A stretch of 64,000 nucleotides of DNA from an uncultured beta proteobacterium (GCA_903845935.1 CAIMZI010000021.1:1-64000); one strand, 5' to 3'; positions 27,538-38,184 are shown, numbered from the stretch's first letter. Program-made: numbers and translations. The notes: generated by a model not told the origin, from the letters alone.

Positions 27538-28100
27538 AATCTAATTCCCTTTGCTCTCAAAGCCTGGCTAAGTGCCGACACCGCCCTTGAGCAGTGTGTT
27601 TTTACACTGCCCTGCGAACAGCCCATGGCAGCGGCTGTTTCCGCAACATCCATCTCCTCCCAGTAACGCATCAGGAAGGCTTCCCGTTGACGCGTTGGAA
27701 GTTGCTGCACCTCCGCTTCGATGCTACGCAAGGTTTGTGCCCGGTCTGCAATGTTCTCGGCGCTCTCGCCCATGTCGTTGCCAGAGGATGCGTCCAGCGT
27801 CTCCAAAAGGTTGAAGTCTTCGTCCTCATTGGATGATTCAAAGTCACTCATGTTGGAAAACAGAGCGTTCTGGACCTTTTGACGGCGAAACCAGTCCAGC
27901 GTGCAGTTCGACAGGATGCGCTGAAACAGCATGGGCAGTTCTCCCACCGGCTTGTGGCCGTAATGCTCGGCCAGCTTCATCATGCTGTCCTGCACGATAT
28001 CCAGAGCCGACTCTTCGTTGCGAACGTGGTAAATCGAGCGTTTGAAGGCCCGCCTTTCTACGCTTTTCAGGAAATCGCTGAGTTCGGATTCGGATGCCAA
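27534..28100 (-). CDS. RNA polymerase sigma factor, sigma-70 family (ECF-like)
   Basis: A 188-residue protein. Region 2 is seen in NEESALDIVQDSMMKLAEHY and MLFQRILSNCTLDWFRRQKV. Region 4 is seen in LPTRQREAFLMRYWEEMDVAETAAAMGCSQGSVKTHCSRA, a helix-turn-helix. The linker between them is acidic. It is the first gene of a five-gene minus-strand operon with DUF3619, DUF3106, RDD and dgkA, and is divergent from ilvB. It probably directs a small envelope-related regulon; the signal is unknown. Confidence 0.9.
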   Translation of the reverse strand: MASESELSDFLKSVERRAFKRSIYHVRNEESALDIVQDSMMKLAEHYGHKPVGELPMLFQRILSNCTLDWFRRQKVQNALFSNMSDFESSNEDEDFNLLETLDASSGNDMGESAENIADRAQTLRSIEAEVQQLPTRQREAFLMRYWEEMDVAETAAAMGCSQGSVKTHCSRAVSALSQALRAKGIRL

Positions 28101-28185
28101 GACAAAAGTTCGCTTGAAAAAACGCGAATTATCGCACTATGACGGCAGAAAATTCGCAGCGATTTGGCAGAGCGGGCCGCAGGAG

Positions 28186-28194
28186 TGCCATAAT
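28186..28194 (+). promoter_or_regulatory. Candidate extended -10 promoter upstream of ilvB
   Basis: TGCCATAAT fits an extended -10 (TGn then CATAAT), with a TTGGCA 19 bases further upstream, longer than ideal. It would give a leader of about 145 bases before ilvB. The rest of 28101-28344 shows no clear attenuator hairpin or branched-chain-residue-rich leader peptide. Confidence 0.35.
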
Positions 28195-28344
28195 CCGCAT
28201 TGCTCATCAAAAGGCAAACGGGTCCTGGTCCGGCGCAATATTCACTGCGTCCATGTCTTGGTCCTTAAGTCCCGACGCGACGCCAAAAGTGTTTGTGAAG
28301 GGGCACCCAAGGTTTTTCGTTAGAGAAATTCACAAAGGTTCATC

Positions 28345-30126
28345 ATGGAAATATCCAAAGCTGAAATCGCTTCAGCGGCCACTGCCGCACAAAAATCTGC
28401 CTCTACTCCTGAACTTCGCGGTGCGGAGATTCTGATCAAGGCGCTACAAGCCGAAAACGTCAAGTACGTCTGGGGTTACCCAGGCGGTGCCGTGCTGCAC
28501 ATTTACGACGCTTTTTTCAAGCAGGACAGCATTCAACATGTGCTGGTGCGCCACGAACAGGCGGCAGTGCATGCGGCCGACGGTTATGCCCGCGCCACCG
28601 GCGATGTCGGTGTGGCATTGGTTACCTCCGGCCCCGGCGTCACCAATGCCGTGACCGGTATTGCTACCGCCTATATGGACAGCATTCCGATGGTGATCAT
28701 CAGCGGACAGGTGCCAACACACGCCATCGGCCAGGATGCCTTCCAGGAATGCGACGCCGTGGGCATCACACGTCCGGTGGTGAAACACAATTTTCTGGTC
28801 AAGGACGCCAGAGATCTGGCGGAAACCCTGAAAAAAGCCTTCCACATCGCGCGCAGCGGCCGTCCCGGGCCGGTGTTGGTGGACATCCCCAAGGACGTGT
28901 CCTTTAAGAAGGTGGCCTACGCCGGTTATCCGAGCAGCATCGAGATGCGCTCCTACAACCCGGTGCGCAAGGGCCATGGCGGTCAGATCCGCAAGGCGCT
29001 CCAATTGCTCCTGGCGGCCAAACGACCCTACATTTACACCGGTGGCGGCGTGCTCTTGAGCAATGCCTCGGCCGAGCTGCGCACCCTGGTGGACATGCTG
29101 GGCTACCCGGTCACGCACACCCTGATGGGCCTGGGTGCATACCCGGCCAGCGACCGCAAGTACCTGGGCATGCTGGGCATGCACGGCACGGTGGAAGCCA
29201 ATAACGCCATGCAAAACTGCGATGTGCTGCTGGCTGTGGGTGCACGCTTTGACGACCGCGTCATTGGAAACCCCAAGCACTTTGCGCAAAACGAACGCAA
29301 GATCATCCATATTGACATCGACCCGTCGAGCATCTCCAAGCGGGTGAAGGTGGATATTCCCATCGTCGGCGACGTGAAAGACGTGCTGAGTGAAATGATC
29401 GCCATGATCAAGGAAAGCACGACCAAGCTCGATGGGGGCGCTTTGGGTGCCTGGTGGGACCAGATCGAAGCCTGGCGCAAGAAGGATTGCCTGAAGTACG
29501 ACCACGGCAAGGGCGACGTGATCAAGCCTCAGTATGTGGTGGAAACGCTGTGGAACATGACCAAGGATGCGGACACCTACATCACGTCCGACGTGGGCCA
29601 GCACCAGATGTGGGCCGCACAGTATTACCGCTTTGACGAGCCACGCCGCTGGATCAATTCCGGCGGCCTTGGAACCATGGGCGTGGGCATTCCCTACGCC
29701 ATGGGCATCAAGCTGGCCAAGCCCGAAAGCGAAGTGTTCTGCATCACCGGCGAAGGTTCGGTGCAGATGTGCATCCAGGAACTCTCCACCTGCCTGCAAT
29801 ACAACACGCCGATCAAGATCTGCTCGCTCAACAACCGTTACCTCGGTATGGTGCGTCAGTGGCAGGAAGTGGAGTACGAAGGCCGCTACAGCCACAGCTA
29901 CATGGACGCGCTGCCCAATTTTGTGAAGCTGGCCGAGGCCTATGGCCATGTCGGCATGCTGATCGAGCGACCTGAAGATGTGGAGCCCGCACTGCGCGAG
30001 GCCCGCAGGCTCAAGGACCGCACGGTGTTCATGGACTTCCGCACCGACCCGACTGAAAATGTGTTCCCCATGGTCAAGGCCGGCATGGGCATCACCGAAA
30101 TGCTGCTCGGCGCTGAAGATCTGTAG
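28345..30126 (+). CDS. ilvB: Acetolactate synthase, large catalytic subunit
   Basis: A 593-residue ThDP-dependent enzyme making acetolactate or acetohydroxybutyrate for valine, leucine and isoleucine. The catalytic glutamate is in VRHEQAAVHAADGYARATG. The ThDP/Mg motif runs from GEGSVQM to SLNNRYLGMV. The N-terminus carries about 25 extra residues before RGAEILIKAL, which resembles IlvI-type proteins of related bacteria. AAAGG precedes the ATG. It starts the ilvB-ilvH-ilvC operon. Confidence 0.97.
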   Translation: MEISKAEIASAATAAQKSASTPELRGAEILIKALQAENVKYVWGYPGGAVLHIYDAFFKQDSIQHVLVRHEQAAVHAADGYARATGDVGVALVTSGPGVTNAVTGIATAYMDSIPMVIISGQVPTHAIGQDAFQECDAVGITRPVVKHNFLVKDARDLAETLKKAFHIARSGRPGPVLVDIPKDVSFKKVAYAGYPSSIEMRSYNPVRKGHGGQIRKALQLLLAAKRPYIYTGGGVLLSNASAELRTLVDMLGYPVTHTLMGLGAYPASDRKYLGMLGMHGTVEANNAMQNCDVLLAVGARFDDRVIGNPKHFAQNERKIIHIDIDPSSISKRVKVDIPIVGDVKDVLSEMIAMIKESTTKLDGGALGAWWDQIEAWRKKDCLKYDHGKGDVIKPQYVVETLWNMTKDADTYITSDVGQHQMWAAQYYRFDEPRRWINSGGLGTMGVGIPYAMGIKLAKPESEVFCITGEGSVQMCIQELSTCLQYNTPIKICSLNNRYLGMVRQWQEVEYEGRYSHSYMDALPNFVKLAEAYGHVGMLIERPEDVEPALREARRLKDRTVFMDFRTDPTENVFPMVKAGMGITEMLLGAEDL

Positions 30127-30157
30127 TCCCCATAACCATTTACTTTTTGACGAATCT

Positions 30158-30280
30158 ATGGCCCGCCAAACCTGCGCATTACCGTGTGCGGATGAGGGCG
30201 GCGAAAACGGAATGCTCAAACGCAGGTTCACATCTGCGCAGCATGTGAGCCGTAGCCAAAAGAGGAATCTATTCTTATGA
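30158..30280 (+). CDS. Possible 40-codon upstream reading frame coupled to ilvH
   Basis: In the 150-base gap between ilvB and ilvH, an ATG at 30158 opens 40 codons (MARQTCALPCADEGG...) and its TGA overlaps the ilvH ATG (ATGA, 30277-30280). The region also holds an 8-base inverted repeat AACCTGCG/CGCAGGTT. There is no strong ribosome-binding site at the ATG, and the composition is not clearly protein-like. It may be chance, or a coupling leader for ilvH. Confidence 0.25.
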   Translation: MARQTCALPCADEGGENGMLKRRFTSAQHVSRSQKRNLFL

Positions 30281-30768
30281 AACACATCATTGCAGTTCTG
30301 CTGGAAAACGAGCCCGGTGCTCTTTCTCGCGTCGTTGGTCTTTTCTCGGCCCGTGGCTACAACATCGAGTCGCTGACCGTGGCTCCGACCGAAGACCCCA
30401 GTCTGTCGCGCATGACGATACAGACCGCTGGATCCGAAGACGTGATCGAGCAGATCACCAAGCATCTGAACCGTCTGATCGAGGTGGTCAAGGTGGTGGA
30501 TCTGACGGAAGGCGCCTACATCGAGCGCGAGCTTATGATGGTGAAGGTGCGCGCCGTGGGCAAGGAGCGCGAAGAAATGAAGCGCATGGCAGACATCTTT
30601 CGGGGGCGCATTATTGACGTTACCGAGAAGAGCTACACCATCGAGCTGACCGGCGACCAATCCAAGAACGATGCGTTCCTGGACGCGATTGAGCGGTCCG
30701 CCATTCTGGAAACTGTGCGTACCGGCTCCAGTGGAGTCGGGCGCGGTGAGCGCATTTTGCGCGTTTAA
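30277..30768 (+). CDS. ilvH: Acetolactate synthase, small regulatory subunit
   Basis: A 163-residue regulatory subunit that binds valine and activates IlvB. The N-terminal ACT domain begins MKHIIAVLLENEPGALSRVVGLFSARGYNIESLTV. The C-terminal part has RELMMVKV and ILETVRTGSSGVGRGERIL. The length is the same as E. coli IlvH (163). It sits between ilvB and ilvC, with AGAGGAA upstream of its start. Confidence 0.97.
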   Translation: MKHIIAVLLENEPGALSRVVGLFSARGYNIESLTVAPTEDPSLSRMTIQTAGSEDVIEQITKHLNRLIEVVKVVDLTEGAYIERELMMVKVRAVGKEREEMKRMADIFRGRIIDVTEKSYTIELTGDQSKNDAFLDAIERSAILETVRTGSSGVGRGERILRV

Positions 30769-30777
30769 ATTTTTTAA

Positions 30778-31803
<1,026 letters not shown>

Positions 31804-31821
31804 TCTTTTTGATTGCCCGCG

Positions 31822-31848
31822 AAAAGGCCACCTTGCGTGGCCTTTTTC
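31822..31848 (+). terminator. Rho-independent terminator after ilvC
   Basis: AAAAGGCCAC and GTGGCCTTTTT form a near-perfect stem with a short loop (CTTGC) and a T run, 18 bases past the ilvC stop. Confidence 0.9.
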
Positions 31849-31865
31849 TATGGCGGCGGCAAGGT

Positions 31866-31935
31866 TTTTCCGCTCCTAGGCGGAAGCGCCCTTCTGGGGG
31901 GCAGAGAGCCACATGCAGAGGGCGAGCGTGGGGGC
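31866..31935 (-). repeat. Intergenic repeat, copy B
   Basis: On the minus strand this reads GCCCCCACGCTCGCCC, then GCATGTGGCTCTCTGCCCC, closely matching copy A over the first 40 bases. The downstream half differs and ends in its own hairpin, TTCCGC/GCGGAA. It lies between the ilvC terminator and pssA. Confidence 0.75.
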
Positions 31936-32043
31936 GGCGTAAGGCCTGCGACAATGAGCGCTGGCTTACACTTGGTGCTAGGTTTGTGGCAGACAGGCCG
32001 CAAGCATTTATTTTTGGATGTTGGAAAAAGCTCAGGAACACTT

Positions 32044-32856
32044 ATGCAAGATGGAAATGATCCCGCCGCTCAAGACAGTGACATGGTCGCTGTGCGCAAG
32101 CCGCGCAAGGGCATTTACATACTCCCGAATTTGTTTACGTTGGCAGCGCTGTTCGGCGGCTTTTATGCCATTGTGATGGCTGTGGATGGCCGCTTCGATC
32201 TGGCAGCCGTGGGCGTTTTCTGTGCCATGGTGCTGGACAGTCTGGATGGCCGCGTGGCGCGCATGACCAACACCCAAAGCGCGTTTGGCGAGCAAATGGA
32301 CTCACTCTCCGACATGGTCTCCTTTGGCGCCGCACCGGCGCTGATTTCCTATGTGTGGGCCTTGCATGGTCTGGGGCGTTGGGGCTGGTTTGCCGCGTTC
32401 GTCTACTGCTCCTGCGCGGCCCTGCGTCTGGCCCGTTTCAATGTGAATACCGCGGTCGTGGACAAGCGTTATTTTCAAGGCCTGCCGTCGCCCGCCGCCG
32501 CCGCCCTGATCGCTGGATTTATCTGGCTGGCCACCGATCTGGGCTTTAAGGGCTCAGAGCTTGCCTGGCCCACCTTTATCCTGTGCCTCTATGCCGGCCT
32601 GACCATGGTCACCAATGTGCCTTTTTACAGTTTCAAGGATGTCAGCATGAAGCGCAGCGTGCCGTTTGCGGTGATCGTTGCGATTGCCTTGGCGATTGCC
32701 CTGGTCAACCTGGATCCGCCCAAGGTGATCTTTGGCTTGTTTGTGCTTTATGGCCTGAGTGGCTATGTGGTGTATGGCGTGCGCAAGTCGCGCGGCGTGC
32801 AGACCAGCGTCATTAGCACCTCCACCGACGAGCCCGACGAACGCGGCTTGCATTGA
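32044..32856 (+). CDS. pssA: CDP-diacylglycerol--serine O-phosphatidyltransferase
   Basis: A 270-residue inner-membrane enzyme making phosphatidylserine from CDP-diacylglycerol and serine. The CDP-alcohol phosphatidyltransferase motif DGxxARx8Gx3Dx3D is complete (DGRVARMTNTQ then FGEQMDSLSD). About eight membrane segments are present. ATG 32044 is chosen because the protein homology starts there; the open frame upstream reads through the repeat. The decarboxylase gene psd, often next to it in related bacteria, is not here. Confidence 0.93.
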   Translation: MQDGNDPAAQDSDMVAVRKPRKGIYILPNLFTLAALFGGFYAIVMAVDGRFDLAAVGVFCAMVLDSLDGRVARMTNTQSAFGEQMDSLSDMVSFGAAPALISYVWALHGLGRWGWFAAFVYCSCAALRLARFNVNTAVVDKRYFQGLPSPAAAALIAGFIWLATDLGFKGSELAWPTFILCLYAGLTMVTNVPFYSFKDVSMKRSVPFAVIVAIALAIALVNLDPPKVIFGLFVLYGLSGYVVYGVRKSRGVQTSVISTSTDEPDERGLH

Positions 32857-32871
32857 TACAGGAAACAACAA

Positions 32872-34410
32872 ATGACCGACAAACTGATTATTTTTGATAC
32901 CACCCTGCGCGACGGTGAGCAGTCGCCCGGCGCCTCCATGACGCGCGACGAAAAGCTGCGCATTGCGCGCCAGTTGGAGCGGCTCAAGGTGGACGTGATT
33001 GAGGCCGGTTTTGCCGCCAGTTCCAACGGCGACTTCGAAGCCGTGCAGCTGATTGCCAACACCATCCGGGATGCGACGATCTGCTCGCTGTCCCGCGCCA
33101 ATGACAAGGATATCTCGCGTGCGGCCGAGGCGCTCAAGGGGGCCAACCGTGCCCGCATCCATACCTTCATCGCCACCTCGGCGCTGCACATGGAAAAGAA
33201 GCTGCGCATGACGCCAGAGCAGGTGTTTGAGCAGGCCAAGCAGGCGGTGCGCTTTGCGCGCAATCTGGTGGAAGACATTGAATTCAGCCCGGAAGACGGC
33301 TACCGCAGCGACCCCGACTTTTTGTGCCGCGTGATCGAGGCCGTCATCAAGGAGGGCGCCACCACCATCAATGTGCCCGACACCGTGGGTTACGCAATCC
33401 CAGAGCTGTACGGCAATTTCATCAAGGACCTGCGCGAGCGCGTTCCCAATTCGGACAAGGCGATCTGGTCGGTGCATTGCCACAACGACCTGGGCATGGC
33501 CGTTGCCAACTCGCTGGCCGGTGTCAAGATTGGTGGCGCACGCCAGGTGGAATGCACCATCAACGGCCTGGGCGAGCGGGCCGGCAATTGCAGTCTGGAA
33601 GAAGTGGTGATGGCGGTGAAGACGCGTCGCGACTATTTTGGTCTGGAACTCGGAATCGACACGCGCCACATCCTGGCCGCCAGCCGCATGGTCAGCCAGA
33701 CCACCGGTTTTGTGGTCCAGCCTAACAAGGCCGTGGTCGGTGCCAATGCCTTTGCCCATGCCTCCGGCATCCACCAGGATGGCGTGCTCAAGGCGCGCGA
33801 CACCTACGAAATCATGCGCGCCGAAGATGTGGGTTGGAGCGCCAACAAGATCGTGCTGGGCAAGCTCAGCGGCCGCAATGCTTTCAAACAGCGCCTGCAG
33901 GAGCTCGGCGTGCAGATGGAAAGCGAGGCCGACATCAACGCCGCATTTACCCGCTTCAAGGAGCTGGCAGATCGCAAGAGCGAGATATTTGACGAAGATA
34001 TTCTGGCCCTGGTCAGCGAAGAAAACGTGTCCCAGCACAAGGAACAATTTGTCTTCGTGTCGCTGTCGCAGCACAGCGAGACCGGCGAGCGACCCCAGGC
34101 CAGCATCGTATTCACGGTGGACGGAAAAGAAGTGAAGGGCACATCCGAGGGCAATGGCCCGGTGGACGCATCGCTCAAGGCGATCGAATCGCACGTAAAG
34201 AGCGGGGCCGAGATGGTTTTGTATTCGGTCAATGCCATCAGCGGCTCTACCGAGAGCCAGGGTGAAGTGACGGTGCGGTTGCAAAACAGCGGCCGGGTGG
34301 TGAATGGCGTGGGCGCCGACCCGGACATCGTGGTGGCATCGGCCAAGGCGTACCTGAGTGCGCTCAATAAGCTGCAAAGCAAGGCCGACCGGGTTGCTGC
34401 CCAAGGTTAA
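32872..34410 (+). CDS. leuA: 2-isopropylmalate synthase
   Basis: A 512-residue enzyme for the first committed step of leucine synthesis. The N-terminal TIM barrel starts [17 protein letters not shown], with the second signature [16 protein letters not shown] giving the metal-binding histidines. The C-terminal LeuA regulatory domain (from about residue 390) should bind leucine for feedback inhibition. It follows pssA by 15 bases and, with ilvBHC, places much of branched-chain synthesis together. Confidence 0.97.
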   Translation: MTDKLIIFDTTLRDGEQSPGASMTRDEKLRIARQLERLKVDVIEAGFAASSNGDFEAVQLIANTIRDATICSLSRANDKDISRAAEALKGANRARIHTFIATSALHMEKKLRMTPEQVFEQAKQAVRFARNLVEDIEFSPEDGYRSDPDFLCRVIEAVIKEGATTINVPDTVGYAIPELYGNFIKDLRERVPNSDKAIWSVHCHNDLGMAVANSLAGVKIGGARQVECTINGLGERAGNCSLEEVVMAVKTRRDYFGLELGIDTRHILAASRMVSQTTGFVVQPNKAVVGANAFAHASGIHQDGVLKARDTYEIMRAEDVGWSANKIVLGKLSGRNAFKQRLQELGVQMESEADINAAFTRFKELADRKSEIFDEDILALVSEENVSQHKEQFVFVSLSQHSETGERPQASIVFTVDGKEVKGTSEGNGPVDASLKAIESHVKSGAEMVLYSVNAISGSTESQGEVTVRLQNSGRVVNGVGADPDIVVASAKAYLSALNKLQSKADRVAAQG

Positions 34411-34535
34411 TCGCGAGCCGGCCCTATTTTTTCATTAAGTTTGTTTTGCAAGTACTTGATCTAGTGGAACTTTCTTGATTACACTCAGGGCCATCTGCAG
34501 GCGTCCGTCGGCGTCATTGCGACCTGGCCGAATGA

Positions 34536-35573
34536 ATGGAAATCACCGTGAACCAACATAAACTGTGTATGCGCCGCTTAGCCTTGCTTGGAGTCATGGC
34601 GCTTACGCCCCTGTGCGCCAACGCGGTGCAAGGTGCCGAGCATGTCAAGCATCCCGTCAAGAAGCATGTACTGAGGACGCATGCGCTGAAACATGTGGCC
34701 CATGCGGCGCTAGTTGGTGTGCCAGCTCAGCCCTCATTCGGGCAGCTAGCGGGCTTGCATGGTGAACACGATGCGCTGGCTCTGAAGTCTAGCGTGGCGC
34801 TGGTGATAGACCAGGATACCAAGGAAGTGTTGTTCAGCAAAAACGACCACGCGGTGGTTCCCATTGCGTCGATTACCAAGCTGATGACCGGCTTGCTGGT
34901 CAGCGAGGCCCATTTACCCACGGATGAGGAAATCACCATCAGCCAGGCCGATGTCGACACCGAAAAAGGCAGCTCCTCCAGGCTTGCCGTGGGTACCACG
35001 CTCAGCCGTGGCGAACTGCTGCACCTGGCGCTGATGTCTAGTGAAAACCGTGCTGCCCATGCCCTGGGCCGGACCTATCCAGGCGGCTTGACGCACTTTG
35101 TTGAGCTCATGAACACGCGTGCCAAGAGCCTGGGCATGAACGACACCAGCTATGCGGAGCCCACCGGGCTGTCTAGCAAGAACCAATCCAGTGCGCGCGA
35201 TTTGGCAACCTTGGTGAACTTCGCCTATGGCGACTCCACCTTGCGTGAACTCTCTACATCTACCGGCTACCAGGTGGAGGTGGGTCGCCGCACGCTGCAA
35301 TACAACAACACCAACCGCTTGGTCAAGAATCCGGCCTGGGACATTGGCATTCAAAAAACCGGCTACATCACCGAAGCCGGTCAATGTCTGGTGATGCAGG
35401 CAAAAATTGCCGGACGCAAGCTGATCATGGTGTTTCTGGACTCGGCCGGCAAACTCAGCCGCATTGCCGATGCTGAGCGCGTGCGCCACTGGGTTGAAAC
35501 CAATCCCCTGTTGAGCCGCAAGGGCTCACCGCTGGCCAGCCGCCAGCCGGACCAACGCGTCGTCGTCAATTAG
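34536..35573 (+). CDS. pbpG: D-alanyl-D-alanine endopeptidase/carboxypeptidase (PBP7-like)
   Basis: A 345-residue periplasmic S11-family peptidase. The signal peptide includes RRLALLGVMALTPLCANA. The catalytic motifs are SxxK (S112-I-T-K115), SxN (SEN in LMSSENRAA) and KTG (QKTGYITEAG). A basic, His-rich stretch of about 40 residues follows the signal peptide. It trims or cuts peptidoglycan cross-links. The exact start is uncertain; ATG 34536, GTG 34548 and ATG 34569 all give a signal peptide. Confidence 0.9.
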   Translation: MEITVNQHKLCMRRLALLGVMALTPLCANAVQGAEHVKHPVKKHVLRTHALKHVAHAALVGVPAQPSFGQLAGLHGEHDALALKSSVALVIDQDTKEVLFSKNDHAVVPIASITKLMTGLLVSEAHLPTDEEITISQADVDTEKGSSSRLAVGTTLSRGELLHLALMSSENRAAHALGRTYPGGLTHFVELMNTRAKSLGMNDTSYAEPTGLSSKNQSSARDLATLVNFAYGDSTLRELSTSTGYQVEVGRRTLQYNNTNRLVKNPAWDIGIQKTGYITEAGQCLVMQAKIAGRKLIMVFLDSAGKLSRIADAERVRHWVETNPLLSRKGSPLASRQPDQRVVVN

Positions 35574-35599
35574 TCTGGCGGGGCTTGCCCGAGCTGGGC

Positions 35600-36388
35600 C
35601 TAGCGCGTGCCGCTGGCCTTGTGACCCAAGGCCTCTGAAATGCTTCTGGCAGTTTCCTTGAGCTTGGGCAGCCACTCGTCTTCCAGTCGACCGGAGGGTG
35701 CCGAGATCGAAAGCCCGGCCACCAGTTTGTTCTGGTCGTCGTAAATGCCTGCGGCCATGCAGCGCACGCCCAATTCCAGTTCCTCGTTGTCGCTGGCCTG
35801 GCCATATTGGCGGACCTTGCCGAGCTCGCGCTCCAATGCCTCCAGCGAGGTGATGCTGTTTTTGGTGTGGCCTTGCAGGCCGGTGCGGGTGGCATAGGCG
35901 CGGGTGCGCTGGGGGTCATCCGCGGCCAGAAAAAGCTTGCCCACCGATGTCAGATGCAGGGGCGCATGTCCGCCAATGGCGCGCACCACCTGCATGCCCG
36001 AGCGCTCGCTGTAGGCGCGCTCCACGTACACGATTTCGTCGCCCTGGCGCACGCTCAGGTTCACTGGTTGCTGTATCAGCTTGTGCAGCTCACGCATGGG
36101 TGTGAGCGCCGCATCGCGCACGTTGAGCCGGCTTTTAACCAGGTTGCCTAGCTCCAGCAGGCGCATGCCCAGGCGGTAGCTGCCGGGTTGGGGGCGGTCA
36201 ACAAAACGGCCAGTCGCCAGGTCGTTGAGGATGCGGTGGGCGGTGGACGGGTGAAGGCCCGCCTTTTCGCTGATTTCCTTCAGGGAGATGGCTTCTTCGC
36301 GCGAGGCCAGCACGTCAATCAGCGTGAACATGCGTTCCAGCACCTGTACTGCCGGTACGCTGGGTAGGTCGGGGTCTTTTTTTGCCAT
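35600..36388 (-). CDS. IclR family transcriptional regulator
   Basis: A 262-residue regulator with an N-terminal winged helix (ISLKEISEKAGLHPSTAHRILNDL) and a C-terminal effector-binding IclR domain (RAIGGHAPLHLTSVGKLFLA and VRCMAAGIYDDQNKLVAGLSIS). It follows bpt by nine bases and may be co-transcribed with aat and bpt. No metabolic genes that would show its target lie close. The effector is unknown. Confidence 0.9.
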   Translation of the reverse strand: MAKKDPDLPSVPAVQVLERMFTLIDVLASREEAISLKEISEKAGLHPSTAHRILNDLATGRFVDRPQPGSYRLGMRLLELGNLVKSRLNVRDAALTPMRELHKLIQQPVNLSVRQGDEIVYVERAYSERSGMQVVRAIGGHAPLHLTSVGKLFLAADDPQRTRAYATRTGLQGHTKNSITSLEALERELGKVRQYGQASDNEELELGVRCMAAGIYDDQNKLVAGLSISAPSGRLEDEWLPKLKETARSISEALGHKASGTR

Positions 36389-36397
36389 GCCGAAGTA

Positions 36398-37156
36398 TCA
36401 GGCCAAACCGGCCGATGTGGCCTCATGAATGCGCCACTTTCCATTCGTCAAGATCTCGCAGGGTGCAAAACGGGACTTGTAGTTCATTTTGGGGCTGTCC
36501 TCTATCCAGTAACCCAGATACACATAGCCCAGCCCTAATTGTCTGGCCTGCCGGATTTGCCACAGCACGTTGTAGGTGCCGTAACTGGCGTGGAGCTCAG
36601 GCTCGTAAAAGGTGTAGACGGCAGACAGCCCATCATCCAGCACATCGAGAATGGAGACCATCCTCAAGGTGCCGGCAGCGCCATCCAGGCCGGGCTCACG
36701 AAACTCCACCAGCCGGGAGTTCACGCGGCTTTGCAGCAGGAATTGGGTGTACTGGTCGACGCTGTCCTCATCCATGCCACCACCGGCATGACGGCTGTTC
36801 TGGTAGCGCAAGTAAAGCGCGTAGTGCTCCGCTTCAAACCCCAGCTTGAGCACCCGCACCACCAGTTGCTGGTGCTGGCTCCAGGCCCTTCGCTGACTGC
36901 GCTTGGCCCGAAAGTGCTGCGTGGGCACCCGCAAGGGTGTGCAGGCCTGGCAGCCATCGCAATGCGGACGGTAGGTGAACATTCCACTGCGTCTAAAGCC
37001 GCGATCCACCAGTTCGGAATAGGTGGAGTTGTTGATCAAATGGCTGGGTGTGGCCACCTGAGAGCGCGCCATGCGCGCCGGCAAATAGCTGCATTCATAG
37101 GGTGCAGTTGCATAGAACTGCAGGGTTTGAAGAGGAAGCTCCTTGAGATCGGTCAC
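36398..37156 (-). CDS. bpt: Aspartate/glutamate leucyltransferase
   Basis: A 252-residue aminoacyl-tRNA-protein transferase that adds leucine to N-terminal Asp or Glu. The N-terminal part has [14 protein letters not shown] with the conserved Cys-rich context ([13 protein letters not shown]), and the C-terminal part has [22 protein letters not shown]. This is the ATE/Bpt family. It lies 8 bases from aat, so both primary destabilising transferases of the bacterial N-degron pathway are in one operon. Confidence 0.93.
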   Translation of the reverse strand: MTDLKELPLQTLQFYATAPYECSYLPARMARSQVATPSHLINNSTYSELVDRGFRRSGMFTYRPHCDGCQACTPLRVPTQHFRAKRSQRRAWSQHQQLVVRVLKLGFEAEHYALYLRYQNSRHAGGGMDEDSVDQYTQFLLQSRVNSRLVEFREPGLDGAAGTLRMVSILDVLDDGLSAVYTFYEPELHASYGTYNVLWQIRQARQLGLGYVYLGYWIEDSPKMNYKSRFAPCEILTNGKWRIHEATSAGLA

Positions 37157-37164
37157 AAAAATCG

Positions 37165-37911
37165 TCAGGTATCCAGTAGGTGCGTCCAGTATAGAGGCTC
37201 AAACCGCCAAGCCGGTGCTGTCTGAGTCATCGCACGGGATACCGTCGACAGAAAAACGGAGCGTGGCGTCTCTGTGGCGCCAAGGGAGGAGAGGTGCGCG
37301 GTATTTTGCTGGCAGTCAATCATCGCCACACCCTGGGCACGGCAAAAGGCGACTAGGGCGGCCAGTGCCAGTTTGGACGCATCGCTGCGCCGGGCAAACA
37401 TGGACTCGCCGAATACCGCCTGGCCAAGACTGACGCAATACAGTCCGCCCACCAGTTCACCATCGACCCAGGTCTCCACACTGTGTGCATGGCCCGCGCG
37501 GTGCAAAGCCTGGTAGGCAGCAACCATCTCCGGAACAATCCAGGTGCCGCTCTGACCCCGGCGCTCGCTATGCGCACAGCTTTCGATGACGCGGTCGAAG
37601 GCAGAGTCGATGCGAATCTCGCAGCGCGCGTCGGCGCGAAACCGCTGTATGGTTTTTTTGAGCGAACGGTGCAACACGAAGCGTTTGGTATCCAGCACCA
37701 TGCGCGGGTCCGTGCTCCACCACAGAATCGGCTGACCCTGGCTGTACCAGGGAAAAATCCCGTGTGCGTAGGCACGCAGCAGGCTGGCCACATCCAGACT
37801 GCCGCCCGCGGCCAGCAGCCCTGGCGCGTCGGAGTCAGTTGGCCATGCCTGCATGACGTCGGGAAAGTGTTCGCCTGGATCGAGCCAGGCAAGTGGGGGC
37901 GGTGTTGGCAT
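37165..37911 (-). CDS. aat: Leucyl/phenylalanyl-tRNA--protein transferase
   Basis: A 248-residue enzyme that adds Leu or Phe to N-terminal Arg or Lys for ClpAP degradation. The family signature [43 protein letters not shown] starts about residue 30 (quoted parts: [16 protein letters not shown]). The start at ATG 37911 fits the family; the frame remains open to 38079 across tRNA-Pro but this is not coding. It starts the aat-bpt-iclR operon and is divergent from tRNA-Pro. Confidence 0.95.
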   Translation of the reverse strand: MPTPPPLAWLDPGEHFPDVMQAWPTDSDAPGLLAAGGSLDVASLLRAYAHGIFPWYSQGQPILWWSTDPRMVLDTKRFVLHRSLKKTIQRFRADARCEIRIDSAFDRVIESCAHSERRGQSGTWIVPEMVAAYQALHRAGHAHSVETWVDGELVGGLYCVSLGQAVFGESMFARRSDASKLALAALVAFCRAQGVAMIDCQQNTAHLSSLGATETPRSVFLSTVSRAMTQTAPAWRFEPLYWTHLLDT

Positions 37912-37980
37912 GTGGAACCGGCTTATGACGGGTAGGTGAAAAATACTGCGGTGCCCAAGGGCTGTGGGCAGTCCAGCGGT

Positions 37981-37986
37981 TAGAAT
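37981..37986 (+). promoter_or_regulatory. Candidate -10 box of tRNA-Pro
   Basis: TAGAAT lies 8 bases before the mature tRNA 5' end. A matching -35 element is not obvious. Confidence 0.35.
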
Positions 37987-37994
37987 ATGGGAGT

Positions 37995-38071
<77 letters not shown>

Positions 38072-38077
38072 TTATTC

Positions 38078-38114
38078 AAAGAGTTAGCCGGTTAGCGCCT
38101 GCTAACTCTTTTTC
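38078..38114 (+). terminator. Terminator after tRNA-Pro
   Basis: AGAGTTAGC and GCTAACTCT form a 9-base stem followed by TTTTT, just past the tRNA. Confidence 0.85.
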
Positions 38115-38184
38115 GTTGAGCTTAGACATGTGCTGCAGTTTAAATGCGACGGGTTCGGCATGGTACGGATTCACTGTGTCCTCT

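Noticed and set aside
28101-28344. Attenuator upstream of ilvB
   Set aside because: No leader peptide rich in Val, Leu or Ile and no paired terminator/antiterminator hairpins could be seen.
32554-34404. 616-codon frame antisense to leuA
   Set aside because: Shadow of leuA on the opposite strand, with the same His/Gln-rich composition as other antisense frames.
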